Shown: piece after piece, positions 34,788 to 46,825 of the stretch
Layout of the letters: each line of letters starts with the position of its first letter
How positions within the stretch are numbered: the first letter of the stretch is position 1
Assembly: GCA_014904845.1 (NCBI GenBank)
Contig: MU119215.1
Location: 399,455 to 463,454 of the forward strand
Length of the DNA stretch: 64,000 bases
Origin: Acephala macrosclerotiorum
Taxonomy: Eukaryota; Ascomycota; Leotiomycetes; Helotiales; Mollisiaceae
Reading direction: 5' to 3'
Translations under genes and position numbers: made by a program
The notes under the pieces: generated by a model
Seen by the model: the letters and a program-made list of their open reading frames with translations, nothing else
Told to the model about the DNA's origin: nothing
Database searches by the model: none

Positions 34788-37142
34788 TCACGGCCCTTTT
34801 TCGCTGAATCCTGCCTGTTTCCAGTCGCCATGTGATGTTGTAGTATCCGCTCCCGCTTGTGCAGCCTGCCCCGCTGCAGCGGCAACCACTGCTAGATTAC
34901 TTGCATTCTGTTCCACGTCAACCGTGGTTAACCAATACAACGAAAAGAAAACTAAGAGATGCAATGCCACGCAATAACCCGCAAATAGGTTTCGACTCGT
35001 TCTGGTGGCTAAGACCATCCTCGTGATGGAAAACACTATTCGTTCTGGAAGGCTCATGCGTTTGTAAGCTCGAGCCGACTCTCGTCCTCTAAATGCTGCA
35101 AATGGTGATATATTTGATTCGTATGCTGAGCGATATCGATCCAGCGCAAGTCCCGAAGATGTCGAATTTGACATTTGAATCGTCGATGGATTTGGATTTG
35201 TTGCATATGCGGATGCAGAGGACGATATTGGCGCGGACCTATTGTACGTCGAAACGTACCTCGTCTTCTCATACAGATTTAGATTGTCCTTCTGAAGGGA
35301 CGCGATTTCCTGCCGCAACGACGATACCGTTCGGTGAGTTTCTGACAGCTCATTTTCGAGCTGAGTGTTACGCTTCTTGAAGCGATCACGCTGGGCTATG
35401 ATCATGGGAAGCATACCAGAGCCACCTCCAACTGGCTCACCAGATCTCAAAGCTTCCAGAGAGGTCCCGCCGATGGATGATCTTGGATCAAAGCCCGAAA
35501 TGATCGACGAAGTTGGCGAAACACGTCCTTTGCGAGCCGATGACTGCGGGTATCGGCTGACATAGGTGCCAGCGACAGATGCCCCAGACGGGTATGCATT
35601 AGCTCCATCCTGAACGCTGGCCAAATCATTTTCGAGTGTAGCAGTAAGGCGCTGAGCTCGTTCGAGTTCGTCGTTGGTCTTCGATAACTCTTCCTGCATC
35701 GATTGGAGTCGGCTCTGTAGGTCTTGGTGAGAAACTCTCAATATGGTCAATTCATCACTCAGCTTCTTATTTCGGCCCAATAAGAGCTGCTCCAACGTGT
35801 CGCCTTTACCGTTGACGGATGATCCGTTTTCGAGTCTAGCTTGGGGTATGTTGACGTTCGCCAGTTCTCCTTCATCGTCGTCACCTGTTGAGAACTCGAT
35901 ACTTTTTAAGACTTCAAGCTCTTGTTTGACGTCTTCATAGTCGCTCCATTTTTGCACCTTGGCCTTGAGAGTATCACGCTCTTCCTTGAACATGCCAATC
36001 TCCCTCTCAAGGGACCGCAACTTCCCATCCAAGTCGCGTTTCCTGGCATCCCTTTCGACGCGAGCCGCATCCAGCTTCCTCAGAAGAGAGGAGTTTTCTG
36101 ACCGCATGCGCATAAATGCCGGGTCGTCTTCGAGATTGACTGCCGCCTGACTGGGGACTTGCGACGCTGACTGAGCAAGTTCTATACGCAGTTGTTCATT
36201 CCTTGCCTCAACTTCCGCCAACCGTACACTAGTCCGCTCAAGATCCGAGTTGACCATCTCCAACTCAGCGCTTGTGACATGACCACCGTTTCCAGCATTC
36301 TCTGATTCCCCAAGTCGCTGTGTAACTTCGTAGCTTGCCTTGATCTCGTTCAATAGTCGATCCTGGTTCTCCACTTTCTCCTCAAGTAACTTCTCCTTGG
36401 CTTCCCAATTGTCCTTTTTCTCTTCCAGAACAGCACCCCATGAGCTCTCGACCTCTCTCACTTTAGTCTCTAGGCCTTCCTCCAAAGTTTTCCTGGCAGT
36501 CCTTTCGACCTCTAATCTTGACTCTGTTTCCTCCAACTGTGTCGTGAGCTTACTGACGCTCTTCTGCAGATGCTCATTCTCCTGTGTGACTTTAGGTAAC
36601 GTATCCTCAGACAGGAGGAGTGAATCGACTGAGGCTTCGAGTAATGGATATGGATCGGGTGCTTCGGATAGCGAGGAGTAGACTTGTAAGAATGCAGAGT
36701 TTGTAGATTTCGAGTGGTTCGTAAGGAGGTCAATGAATGTTTGGTAGGCTATGGGTGTCCATTAGCTATTGTTCGTAGCTACTGAGAATCTACCTACCTT
36801 TTAAAAGTCCCTTGATCTCTCCAAGCTTCCCAGAGTCGTCTAACTTCCGGAAATCTTTCGTCTTCTGCGCTAGGTCTTTCCGCTGCACAGTTGAGTCTCG
36901 CTGGTATTGTACAATTTCGGAGGCTGTGTTGTCGAGGGCTGGAATCATGGAGGTAAGATCAATGTCTGTCCAGAAGTCAGCAGGCTCGCGGGCACTGGGC
37001 TCTTTCAATACACACTTCTCCATGCCGATATCGCTTTCTGAAATTTATTGTCGCCCTCGTGCCCTGGACCTTCATTGTGATCCGTGGTCGAAGGGTTATT
37101 TGCGGCCTCCGCCAGGGCTGTTTCTGCTGCGAAATCCGCCAT
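34788..37142 (-). CDS. COY1: Golgi CASP-like coiled-coil membrane protein Coy1
   Basis: The fungal CASP/Coy1 golgin acts in intra-Golgi retrograde traffic and is tail-anchored. Exons 37142-37016, 36965-36798 and 36748-34788 give 751 residues; introns are 50 and 49 bases. The N-terminal part reads ISAWRN then IDLTSMIPALDNTASEIV, the expected CASP opening. Most of the protein is heptad coiled coil (residues about 110-560). The family's C-terminal block is clear: SPFAAFRGRESARAYKRMS, then LPERIVFSITRMVLATRTSRNLF, followed by one transmembrane helix (about residues 688-708) and a short tail. The first two exons are small; without them the N-terminus is lost. The start ATG at 37142 was preferred over an upstream in-frame ATG because the extra 40 residues are not conserved-looking. 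Confidence 0.92.
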
Positions 37143-38575
37143 CGTGTTGTGAATTCTTAAATTGTATTCATCAGATGCCCCAGGTATATCCAGGTTTGCT
37201 AGAGGCCTAGCTCGCAGATAGGTTTCGGTCCTAGTTGGAGTGTCGTTGAATTTATTGTGCAAACGAGTTCATAGCTTAAGATCTTAACGTGTCAGGAACA
37301 GCTTGGAGCAGGACTAGCGCACGGCAACATCCCTGTCGCCTCGCCTCCTTCGCCCTGAATTATACTTAATAGAAGCCAGACCAGAAGAAACAGCGAGATC
37401 TATAAGATGATTCTCATGGTTTTCTAATGGAGACTTGTCCCCGTTATCTTGAACGTCCTGCACTCAGGCTCATTACAGATATCTGTGCTCTTTTCCATCT
37501 CGCTCTAGGATGCAATCTCGAGCTGTTGCACGCGTACGGTTTACTCAAACGGCTGATAAAGTCGAAGGACCTCTCCAATGCTGAACTAGAATGTCCACAT
37601 ATTCCAAATTTCCGCCTATTGCTCTTCTTTATTTCTAGTAGAGAGTCCGTGGCAACTTCTTGCTTGACCAATATTTGAAAGTTCTCGTCTATTGTCTTCT
37701 TGAATTGATCTGCAGCTACCAGCTGAGGCGGCGTGTGAAGGTCTCTACCGAAGTTCTACCCCATCATTTGAGTCTCTAATAAGTGCAAGGACATTCTTTA
37801 CAGTGTTTGAACATTATACGATGCTGGGACATTGGAATCGGCGTCTGTTCTCTCAATCCCAAAGATGGCCCGTCTCAAAGCAAGCAAGTTGTTGCTGGGA
37901 TATTACCAAGCAGCTCCAAGGCCGCCGACTCGTGGTACAAAACCTCCTTGGATACATTCAGTGTCTTTTCCTGGAAAATCCGAAGAGGTCTTCATTCTTC
38001 AGTGACTTTTTGTTGCTCACGTGGACGTAAGGCTGTGTGTGCCAAGCCTCGTTCCGGCTAAATCCCACACCGAGTAACTAGTCACATCTGCACAGTGCTT
38101 GCAGAGGCCACTGGTGAACATTTTCCACACGGCTTGATGCAAGTAATACGGCCAATATTGTTTCGATTTCCTCTGGGCCCGCGAGGCACACTTTCAGGCG
38201 AACGGGCTCATGCATGATGACCGAGTAAGGGCTCGATTTGCGGCTTAAGTGTCAAGTCCTCGCATCATGAATTGCTGTCTTCATTGGAGGAGTGCTCCGA
38301 GAAGCTGCATGATGGCGATAAGATCTCAAGTATTGATTTGTACGAACCAATGCGGATGCCTGCTGGTGCCTTGCAATGAGCTAAGGGCATTGGCGAATTC
38401 TAGGCTGCATAGCCTTATGAGAATGCGGGGAGAAAGATAAATATCAGCCAACTGCCATAAAACTTGCAGCCATTCAAACTTCTGTTCGACATCACCAGAC
38501 TTATTCCCTTCAGGAGGTAGAATATTCGGATTGACACCAATAGCAAACTAAGGTCCACCGTCATTCGTTTGCACC
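37143..38575. other. Divergent intergenic region, no gene seen
   Basis: COY1 and the gene at 38576 are transcribed apart across 1.4 kb. Open frames here (37427-37678 plus, 37783-38061 plus) overlap equally long antisense frames and show no conserved features. The stretch immediately before 38576 is probably its promoter. No repeats noted. Confidence 0.5.
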
Positions 38576-40426
38576 ATGGCTGCTCCCAGGAGTCGTCCAG
38601 GGGACTTTGTCCTTGATGTCGCCAAAGTAGGACAAATTTTAATGACTTCCTTCACTAAGTTCATCACCTACCGAAAGGTTCAGGATCGCAGGCTCGAAAA
38701 CCTTTATGCCACTCTTTCTCTCACAGCTACCACGCTTACCGAACTGGGAACCACAATCAACAAGTATGAGAATGACTTCCGCGTCAAGGAAGAAGCGTTC
38801 CACCCTCTCTGCGAGGTAGCCAAAGCCAATCTTGAGAAGTTCCTCGTCTTAATTAACGAAGGAATTTCCTCGGGGGTTTGGAAGAATGATGGCAAGCTTG
38901 GTAACCAGGCCTTCACGGCTGAGGTCGATCCTTGGCTCCTAATCACCGTTTCGCTTGGCGGCAGAGAGCAGGCCAAGAATTACTGGAAGAGTTTGGACGA
39001 TACCCGGGATAGCCTTCTTGAGTTGAATGATATCGTCAAGTATATGATCTTGAAGAATATCAGCCAAAAGTAGGTTTGATGTGCCTTTCGGCACAAAGTA
39101 AGATTACGTTGCTAAAGGGTACAACAGAACCACTCTCGACCAAGAGCAATCGGATGAGTTCAAAAATTTGACAGCGCTTCTACCACATCTCCTCCACAGT
39201 GTCGAAAAGGCCGAACAGGCGAAGAAGGAGGAAGAAGTTTTTGAGAAGGCAAGATTTGAGAGGCTGAATCCTGGACCAGCACCGGACCTGCTCCGCAGAG
39301 ACACGGATGCCGTTAGTGATATTACTCTTTTTGTTGACCCCAAGCCCCGAGGTAGAAGGGTTGAGATTGCCAAGGATTATCAAACTCGCAACCGCAGCTT
39401 TGACTCTTTTGTCTCGTACGATTCGGCATCGTAAGTCTCTCGTGAAGCTTCATTCAAATAATTCCAACGACTGACTGTCTAGGTCTGTGCTAGATACTAC
39501 CGAAATCTATGAAGAATGGCTCTTGAGATGGAACGAACCTGTCAAGAACAGAAACAGCAGTGTTAAGGTCCTTGGCATCAGCTTCAAACGGTACTACGAG
39601 GACGAAGGGTACGTTTCATATGCTATTGCTTTCAAAGAGGGCTTCGGAGCTCGGAGTTGTCTTGGGAGCTAAAATGATATGTTTGCACGGGCTCCTAAGA
39701 AAGCTCTGAACTCTGGGGCTTTCTACTATTATTTGAATTTTAGCAGTGCTAATTCGTTGGGTTAGATTCTGGGGAACCGATGCTGAATTCAGAACTCAGG
39801 GTGAATTGAAGGAACAACATCAATTCGCTGCTGCAGACTTATCCCCATCTAAACACAAGGAAATGATGCAGAAGGCAATCAAAGCGATTCCCAAGAAAGG
39901 CGGGGTTGCAATCGAGCAACTTCTCGAAGACCGCACCGATGCTTCGAATCACGAAGCTGCCAGAACCGTTTGGGAGGTCGTCGCGATCAGACCAAGGCAG
40001 AAGCATATCTATAGCTCCACCAAGAAATGGGGTAAGGACCCAAAGACAACTGATTGGCTTGTGACCATTCGAGGGGAGAAGGTCGATTCGGTTGAGAGAC
40101 GTCAGCCATTCAGGAGAGATGATCCTTGGGTGAGAGACTTTGGAAGAAGAGATCGCGGGAGGAGGTACCGAAGCCCCCCTCGCAGGATATATGAGCGCGA
40201 ACGTTCATTCTCTCCCAATCGACGAGTGCCAATCTTCCACCCTCCACCTCGCACTCTATCGCCTCCTCGTCGTGGTGGAACTGTGGAGGCAATCCCGGAT
40301 GAAGGTTTCCGTCCTGGGACACTTGTTGTCGGCAAGATCCTCAGCAAGGAGGAAGCTGAGAAGAAGATGGACGAGATCTGGGAAAGAATGACTAGCAAGG
40401 TCACTGAGGATGTCGTCGCCGAGTGA
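38576..40426 (+). CDS. Uncharacterised protein, helical N-domain and basic tail
   Basis: Four exons fit: 38576-39069, 39128-39430, 39483-39608 and 39766-40426, giving 527 residues; the third intron is long (157 bases). The first 160 residues (VLDVAKVGQILMTSF, RLENLYATLSLTATTLTELGTTI) form a helical region resembling the N-terminal domain found on fungal STAND/NLR-type proteins, but no NACHT or NB-ARC domain follows. The centre has a Trp-rich segment (YEEWLLRWNEPVKNRN) and a charged helix. The C-terminal 100 residues are Arg/Ser/Pro-rich (RRDRGRRYRSPPRRIYERERS), like an RS domain, and the last 40 are acidic helical. Function unknown. The resemblance to a death-pathway adaptor is an inference from the N-domain alone. 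Confidence 0.72.
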
Positions 40427-41138
40427 TTGTCCCTAGGCGAGCTGGTGGTTGACGAGTTTCTTTGCTGTGTTGTTTGGGGCGGACTCTCCGAGGTTTTGGG
40501 ATATCGCTTTCATTGTCGGACAACTTCATTACGTATTCATAGCCACTTCGCTCATTGTTGTTTCTATGATGGACTCCATAATTTCTTCTAGCTAGTAACC
40601 TCCCCCGCTTCGAGTATGAATCAGACACCATCCAATATATTTAGCTGCCTCGACGGCAAGCAATCGGGAAATTTTTGAACACTGACCTCGTGATTTATGT
40701 TTCAACGAGTCAAATGTAGTGGGCCATTCTAGTATGAAGAAGGAATATTGATAAAGAGAACATATTCCGTGATTTACTGGGCTGTCGAAGCTCTTCTCAA
40801 CGTCTCGTCATCAGCCCGCCAATTTGAGGTGACTTGTGTAATAAATGCTCGGAGAAAAGTACAGACTTTCGAAGAATAAATGATGAGCCTTGTATGATTT
40901 ATCTCAAGTGTAAATAAGTTTAAATTGCTTCGACTTTAAAATAAAGGATGTTGAAGCTCGATAAGCTGAATCATCATTTTGGTGGTCAATGTTTGCTCGG
41001 CTCCAAAGTCCGACAGTGGCAGCCTTGCTCAGAAGCTTTCCCCACCACGACTGGGCACAGAAATTACTGGCAACCCGCGCTTTTGCTCCTAAACGATAAA
41101 GTACGATGATACCCTTATGAGCGCCAGCTCCGCAGACT
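40427..41138. other. Intergenic, no gene seen
   Basis: Contains the 3' side of the preceding gene and the promoter of VPS3. The minus frame 40904-41338 overlaps the first VPS3 exon and is treated as a shadow. Nothing else was recognised. Confidence 0.5.
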
Positions 41139-44100
41139 ATGGAGACCAAAGATGTCGAAGAAACAAGCTCGAGGAAGAGAAGGCGCACAGCTCTGGAAAC
41201 AGGTCCCTTCGTATTGCGTAGTCTTCTGCAGGATCTGCCACTGTCTGCAGAAGGAGACCGATATGATATCGAGATCAATTGTGTGGAGTTTCTAGGTATG
41301 TGCACAGGAGTGAGCGCGTAAAATAGCGTGTCTGCCATCTAACCCAGCATCCTGAGAGCAACACTAGCTGACACCTGCCAGACCAGAATCTATACGTTGG
41401 AACGTCTGCTTCGGAAATCTTACATTTTGTACAGATTCCTCCCGACCCTGAAGATGCATCAGGGAGACCTTCCTATATCCTAGCCTCAAGGCTACCTCCT
41501 GCCTTCCACGAGCCCCCTACACCAGCACGACCAGGCGTCCAGCAGATCTTGCTTCTCCCAAAAGTCAATAAGGCTTGCATACTGTGCAATTGGACGGTCA
41601 CATTCTATTCACTGCCGGAACTGAGTCCTGTTTTCGGGAATACGCAGATTCGGCCATGCAATTGGATTGGCGGCATCGACCTCAATACGGATATCAAGGA
41701 AGGAAATGGCAACGATGGCAGGAATCATTCAGTGACCGTGCTGGCGTCTCTAAATAAGAAGATACGGGTTATAAAGATCAGCGAAGACCCGCGTGCTCTC
41801 AGAACGATCGACTTTGCTGGTAGCACCATATCGGTTCGAAGAGACTCGTTTGCTTGCGTAGCAGATTCAAGGTCTTACGCCCTTCTTGACGTCGACCGAC
41901 TGCTGAAGATCCCCTTGTTCCCTATATCCTCCTTAGATAACTCACAATCCGGAAGCATTGGTGGCCATGTCGAAGATATATCAGGCAATGCCGGTGGTGG
42001 GGTTTCCAGAAGCACATCCTCAGCTCAAGGCTATTCTTCCGGACTTCAAGATGATCGCGGCCATTCACGAAGCACTAGTCTTGGTGCATTGATCAGCGCC
42101 CAATATGGAAGACACGGTCGTGGTCCAAGCGGCGATCATTCGGGCAGAGAAACACCAGAAGGCCTCTTTCGAGAAGCCTCGCCCGCTCCTGCTGTGAGCC
42201 CGAGGAGGCCGGTACCTCGGGAACCAAGTCCCGCAGGAGACAAGCCATTGCCCCCACCGCCCTCTGAAGCTACAACCGCCGAGCAGTCGCCTCCGCCTCC
42301 TCCAGCTCCAGAACCAGTATATCTTAAGCCGCATGTAGTCTCCCCATCGCCTCAGGAGTTTCTCCTTGTCACCGGAACTGGACCGCATGATCCAGGGGTG
42401 GGTATGTTCGTGAATCTTGACGGCGATGTAACAAGATCCACCCTGGAATTTGACAGATATCCAGAGCAGGTAGTTGCGGACGGCCGGGGTGTAGGAATTG
42501 ATCCCACGCCACTTAACATCGAGGACGAAGAGGAAGGATTCATTCTTGCCTCTATGACCAGAGGTCATGGTGAAGGTATTTGTCATGGCATCGAAATTCA
42601 GCGCTGGGATTTGGATCCTGGCGAGGGTGAGATGGCGAAGTATTGGTTGAAGACGCCAGGGGAGAAACAAAAGGCCTCGAGGATCGGACTACGATCTGTG
42701 GTCGATGTTGGAGATATCTTCTTTGATGATGTCGTGGACAAGCTACGTCTGAAGCGTTTCCAGCCTTTTGCCACCAGATCTATGGACGAGTCAATCCTGT
42801 CCCTTCACAGCGTGGATTCCAGAACTGCCATGTCTTTGGAACGTGTTTCAGGCGAACGGGAGCTATTTGAAAGTGGTGAGTCCCGTCCAGAAGGGTGGGA
42901 GGCACATAGAAACGAAGAAGAGCTCCAATTTGCCCAGAGACTAGGTCATGCACGAACTCGTGTCGTAGCTTGGTCTGGGAATGATATCTGGTGGACCGTA
43001 CGAAATCCTTTGGCGTTGAGACTAGACGCCAGCATATCAGACATGGCAGAGATCGAGATTCAAGATGACAAAACATATCCGTCGCTCGATAGGAAAAAGC
43101 TCGTTGAGCTGATAAATAGTCTTCGAGGTCGAGAAGCTAAGACAGAGACGGAATTTTTGAGTCTAGGGTACATTAGGCAACGAGCAGGCCTCCTACTTTT
43201 CATGAGTGGCCTGGATGTACTTGCAGGTCCACCTTCAGAACCAGAGTACCGTATAGCTGAGGATGCTCTGCTGGAGGGTGGTCTCGATCCCCGTGTCATT
43301 CTTGCTATCCTACCATATCTCAGAAATGAGATCATCGAAGGTAGAAACGGTATTTGGGTGCATGGAGGAGTCAAGAATGTGGCAGATAGCTTCATCACAA
43401 ACAGCTTCACTAGAAACCCAAGCACTTCATGGGATAGCGTCATGTCTGACCACATTCTTCATTTTCTCAGGAAATTTCTCGCTGCCTGGAGAAAGAAGAA
43501 AGGATTCGGCAGCATAGCCAATGAGAAAGAAGTATTCAGAAGCGTCGATGCAGCCCTCCTCATTGTCCTTCTTCAACTGGACAAATCGACCCCAGCCGGC
43601 ATTCCAAGAGGAAAGTCAGTGAGGGTGGAGCTTTACGATTTAGTCGACAATGGGGTGGATTGCTTCGAAAGAGCTATTTCGCTACTTGAATCCCACCGCC
43701 GCCTTTATGTCCTCAGTCGATTATACCAAAGTCGTAAGATGGCTGGAGAAGTACTTTCAACTTGGCGCAGAATTGTGGAAGGTGAGATGGATGAAGGAGG
43801 AGAATTGCGTGATGGAGAACAACGAGTTAGAGAATATTTGGCCAAAATTCGAAACGCCGCTCTAGTGCAAGAATATGGCGTCTGGCTGGCAGCACGCAAT
43901 CCAAAGCTTGGAGTACAGGTGTTTGCTGAGGACAAAAGCCTAGTCAAATTCGAGCCAGCTCAGGTTGTTGATATTCTTCGAGCCGGCGCCCCGGGTGCGG
44001 TCAAAGACTACCTGGAGTACCTGGTCTTCAGCAAAAATCATGCCGAATATATCAATGAGCTGATTGCATACTATCTCGACATCGTCACGGGCAAGCTAGA

Positions 44101-44821
44101 AGAATCAAAAGAAGCCAGGTCAATCTTGGCGCAAACATATGAGTCGTATCGAGCTTTACGTCCGCCAAAACCAACCTACCGGCAGTTCATCACAGACAAT
44201 GCAATTGACGAGGAGTGGTGGCACAGTCGACTCAGACTTCTCCAGCTTCTTGGTGGCAGTCAAGGCTCCGCATCGCAGTATGATGTGGCTGCTATTCTTG
44301 AGAGAATAGCACCACACACAAGAGAGCTTGTCCCTGAGGTCATCATTCTTGATGGAAGGCAATCTCATCATGAGGAAGCACTTCGATTGTTGACACACGG
44401 ACTGGGAGATTATGATACCGCGATCAATTATTGCCTCCTAGGTGGCTCTAGCATTTATTATCCCATCTCTGGTACTATGTCAAGAGATAGCCTCCCCACA
44501 CAGGAGCAACAAGCTAAGCTGTTTGGGTTCTTACTTTCAGAATTTCTGAAAATCGAAGATATCAGCAATCGTGTGGAGCAGACGAGTAATTTGCTCGAAA
44601 GATTTGGATGCTGGTTTGATATCGGCCATGTGCTGAGCTTGATCCCAGATACATGGTCTGTCGAACTGGTGTCTGGATTTCTCGCAAGTGCTCTAAGGCG
44701 CATTGTTCGAGAAAGGAGTGAAACAATGGTTGCGAAGGCCTTAAGTAGTGCAGAGAATCTCAAAGTCTCCGCAGATCTGATTGGGAAAATTGATGCCGCT
44801 GGTCCCTCCGTCGAAGCCTAG
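41139..44821 (+). CDS. VPS3: CORVET/vacuolar sorting protein Vps3 (TGFBRAP1 family)
   Basis: Vps3 is a CORVET tethering subunit that binds early-endosome Rab5. Exon 1 is 41139-41295 and exon 2 is 41382-44821 (86-base intron, GTATGT and a GCTGAC branch sequence), giving 1198 residues. The joined N-terminus (EFLDQNLYVGTSASEILHFVQIP) opens a CNH beta-propeller domain that also contains GGIDLN and TVLASLNKKIRVIKI. A long Ser/Pro-rich insert (PPPPSEATTAEQSPPPPPAP) lies within the propeller at about residues 230-300. The C-terminal half is alpha-solenoid with Vps39-like domains (RRLYVLSRLYQS, then TYESYRALRPP). The human relative is TGFBRAP1; Vps39 is the alternative, but the N-terminal motif and size favour Vps3. 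Confidence 0.8.
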
Positions 44822-44835
44822 GGACCGGACAATGT

Positions 44836-44887
44836 ATACGGTGGTACAGCGGTTAAGTATTCATATGGCGCTAGCAAGGGTCTGAAC
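44836..44887 (+). repeat. tRNA-like element, plus-strand copy
   Basis: The core at 44836-44865 is a 30-base sequence identical, apart from one C/T difference, to the reverse complement of 45058-45087. It contains an A-box-like motif (TGGTACAGCGG) and, downstream at 44878-44887, a degenerate B-box (GGGTCTGAAC). It lies just 3' of the VPS3 stop. The arms needed for a functional tRNA are missing. A tRNA-derived SINE or a tRNA relic is likely. Confidence 0.45.
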
Positions 44888-45033
44888 TTTGCCCCCTTGC
44901 ATCACAATCACAACGCATCTCTAAAACATAAAAATCAGATAGGCGTATAGTGCTCCTCCTAGGGATCATTTCACTGTTTCAATATAGTTTTTTGTTAAGT
45001 ATAGCAAAAGTTATAACGTATTAAAATCACATG

Positions 45034-45091
45034 TAGCGTTCGAACCCCTGTCTATTGTATGAATACTTGACCGCTGTACCACCGTATGGAT
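45034..45091 (-). repeat. tRNA-like element, minus-strand copy
   Basis: On the minus strand an A-box (TGGTACAGCGG) is followed about 30 bases later by a good B-box (GGTTCGAAC, 45038-45048 region). A four-base-pair D-stem (GTAC/GTAT) can be drawn, but the anticodon arm is about ten bases short and the T-stem does not pair, so this is not a working tRNA. It is inverted relative to 44836-44865, with about 190 bases between. A third B-box-like motif on the same strand (GGTTCGAGTCC) lies near 45184-45194. Confidence 0.45.
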
Positions 45092-45385
45092 GTAGACAAA
45101 TAATGAAAGTGGCCGGAATGGTCGAATTGCATGCTAGGTACGTCCTTGCAAATGACTGAATTCGAAAGCGGCAAAGAGCTTGGACTCGAACCATCAAGGT
45201 GGTGGCCATGAAAGCCGCAGTCCACTTATTCCCTTGAGCACGCGAAGAGGCACAACAGGGCTGTGACCTTAGCCTTGCAAAATAACCATCAATGTACTGT
45301 CTTCTGTTGTTACTTCAAAGCATATAGAGTATACAATGTCCCTTCTTCTCTGGTTCATTTTGCTGTTTTCATCTATTGCATCATC

Positions 45386-45911
45386 ATGGCTGTCGAAGAC
45401 GCCCATCTCCACCACGTCCTCATTGTCGGTGCTGGACCATGTGGACTAGCAGTAGCAGCACACCTCTGCGAACCTCTCCCCTCAGCTCTCTTTGCAGACA
45501 ATGAGCATCAAAAGTTTCGCTCCTACGAGCCTCCAATCAGCGACGATCAAAGCCCACACACACAAGTCGACGCTCCAACACCAGCGTAGATCGCTTCATT
45601 CTCGAACCATGCGTCTCCAAGCATAGCTTAGACATCAAAGTCCTTGACGCGAATGGCAACCCTGGATCAGCGCTTGGATTGAGAAATTCAGCACTCTGGC
45701 AATTAGTCATTTGAGGAGTCCGATGTTCTTTCATTGCGATCCGAGGGACGGAGATGGGTTGTTGGCTTTCGCTTATATGAACAAGAGGGAAAGGGAGTTG
45801 AAGGAGATCAAAGGGGTCGTGGGAAAGGAGCTAAGCAAGCATCATAGGAGAAGGAAACAGAAGGGGGAGTAGATTTTGATACGCATCCAAAGAAAGATTT
45901 TAGTACGAACT
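45386..45911 (+). pseudogene. FAD-dependent oxidoreductase, truncated and frameshifted
   Basis: The remnant starts with an intact ATG and a dinucleotide-binding motif (VLIVGAGPCGLAVAAHL), then loses its frame near 45580. A second frame carries LDIKVLDANGN (about 45625-45665), and a third, from about 45665, reads WISAWIEKFSTLAISHLRSPMFFH and then DPRDGDGLLAFAYMNKRERELKEI, ending KELSKHHRRRK. Another frame change gives VDFDTHPKKDF before a stop at about 45911. Together these match the N-terminal part of an OSGIN-like FAD-dependent monooxygenase family in order, with material missing between blocks. The remaining two-thirds of the enzyme is absent. It is clearly non-functional. Confidence 0.75.
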
Positions 45912-46825
45912 AACAAGTTGATAGGAAGAGAGTACAGGAGTGAAAAAGGCACGGGCCTAGTCTGCCCCTTTTGAATCGCATGTGCTGCGATCGCTAAGCG
46001 AGCTACAGACAATTGTAATCAACCAGAATATACATTCGTCAGGAAGGAGAGACTGCGGAGGTGAGGGTACGATTCCAAGAGCAGGATTTTGCTCAAAATT
46101 CAACATGTAGCAAGAGTAGAATCAAGATATCAACTCTAAGTCTATGATGAATTTCCCCATCTTCCTAATTCGTCACAAGAACCACGCAACGTGCATACTC
46201 AGAGTGATATATCCGTCGTCTTATCTAACCGGTACGCCACCGCTGATCTTTCCTTGCTCACTAGAGCTTGTAAATGCTTAGTATCTTTCGAGAGTTCCTG
46301 TCGGGTACACGGGTATATGATGGCTTAGACTCTTATGCAAACCTTGCTCCGACGGCATGTCTTGGAGGCACGTAAACGGACCCGAAGGATTTGAAGGTCG
46401 GCAAGCCTTTTGCAGCTAAGATACTTATAGTTTAGGCGTACAAGACAATGAGGCAAGCTAAAAGGGAGAATCTGCTTGACTAACTCGGTCAATTCTGTAA
46501 ACATATTCTTCCGGCAGAAACAAGGACTTTGGTCTAATGCCATGCCGTTGCAGCCCTACCCTATTCACTCGCCGACCAAGTTTCTTGCCTCACCTGCCAC
46601 TCAAGGAAAAGCTCATCAACTTGCGAACTACCTCGAGACCCAAAGATAGATACTTCCATGATTATTCGACAAGTGCCATCAAGGAATTGTTACTCGTTAG
46701 TCGACAGAAGCGCTTGCCCAACACTCTCTACCAAGAGGCAAGATAAACCATAACATGCCTGTGTAGCAGTCATACTCATTAAGCAGAGAAGCACGAATAG
46801 AAAATTTCACAGCCTTTAAGATACC
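45912..46825. other. Intergenic, no gene seen
   Basis: Between the broken oxidoreductase and the decayed repeat-peptide gene. Possible further oxidoreductase remnants could not be recognised. Short frames such as 46537-46746 lack support. Confidence 0.45.

Noticed and set aside
42065..42670. 201-codon minus-strand frame inside VPS3
   Set aside because: Antisense to a clearly coding region; no conserved features.
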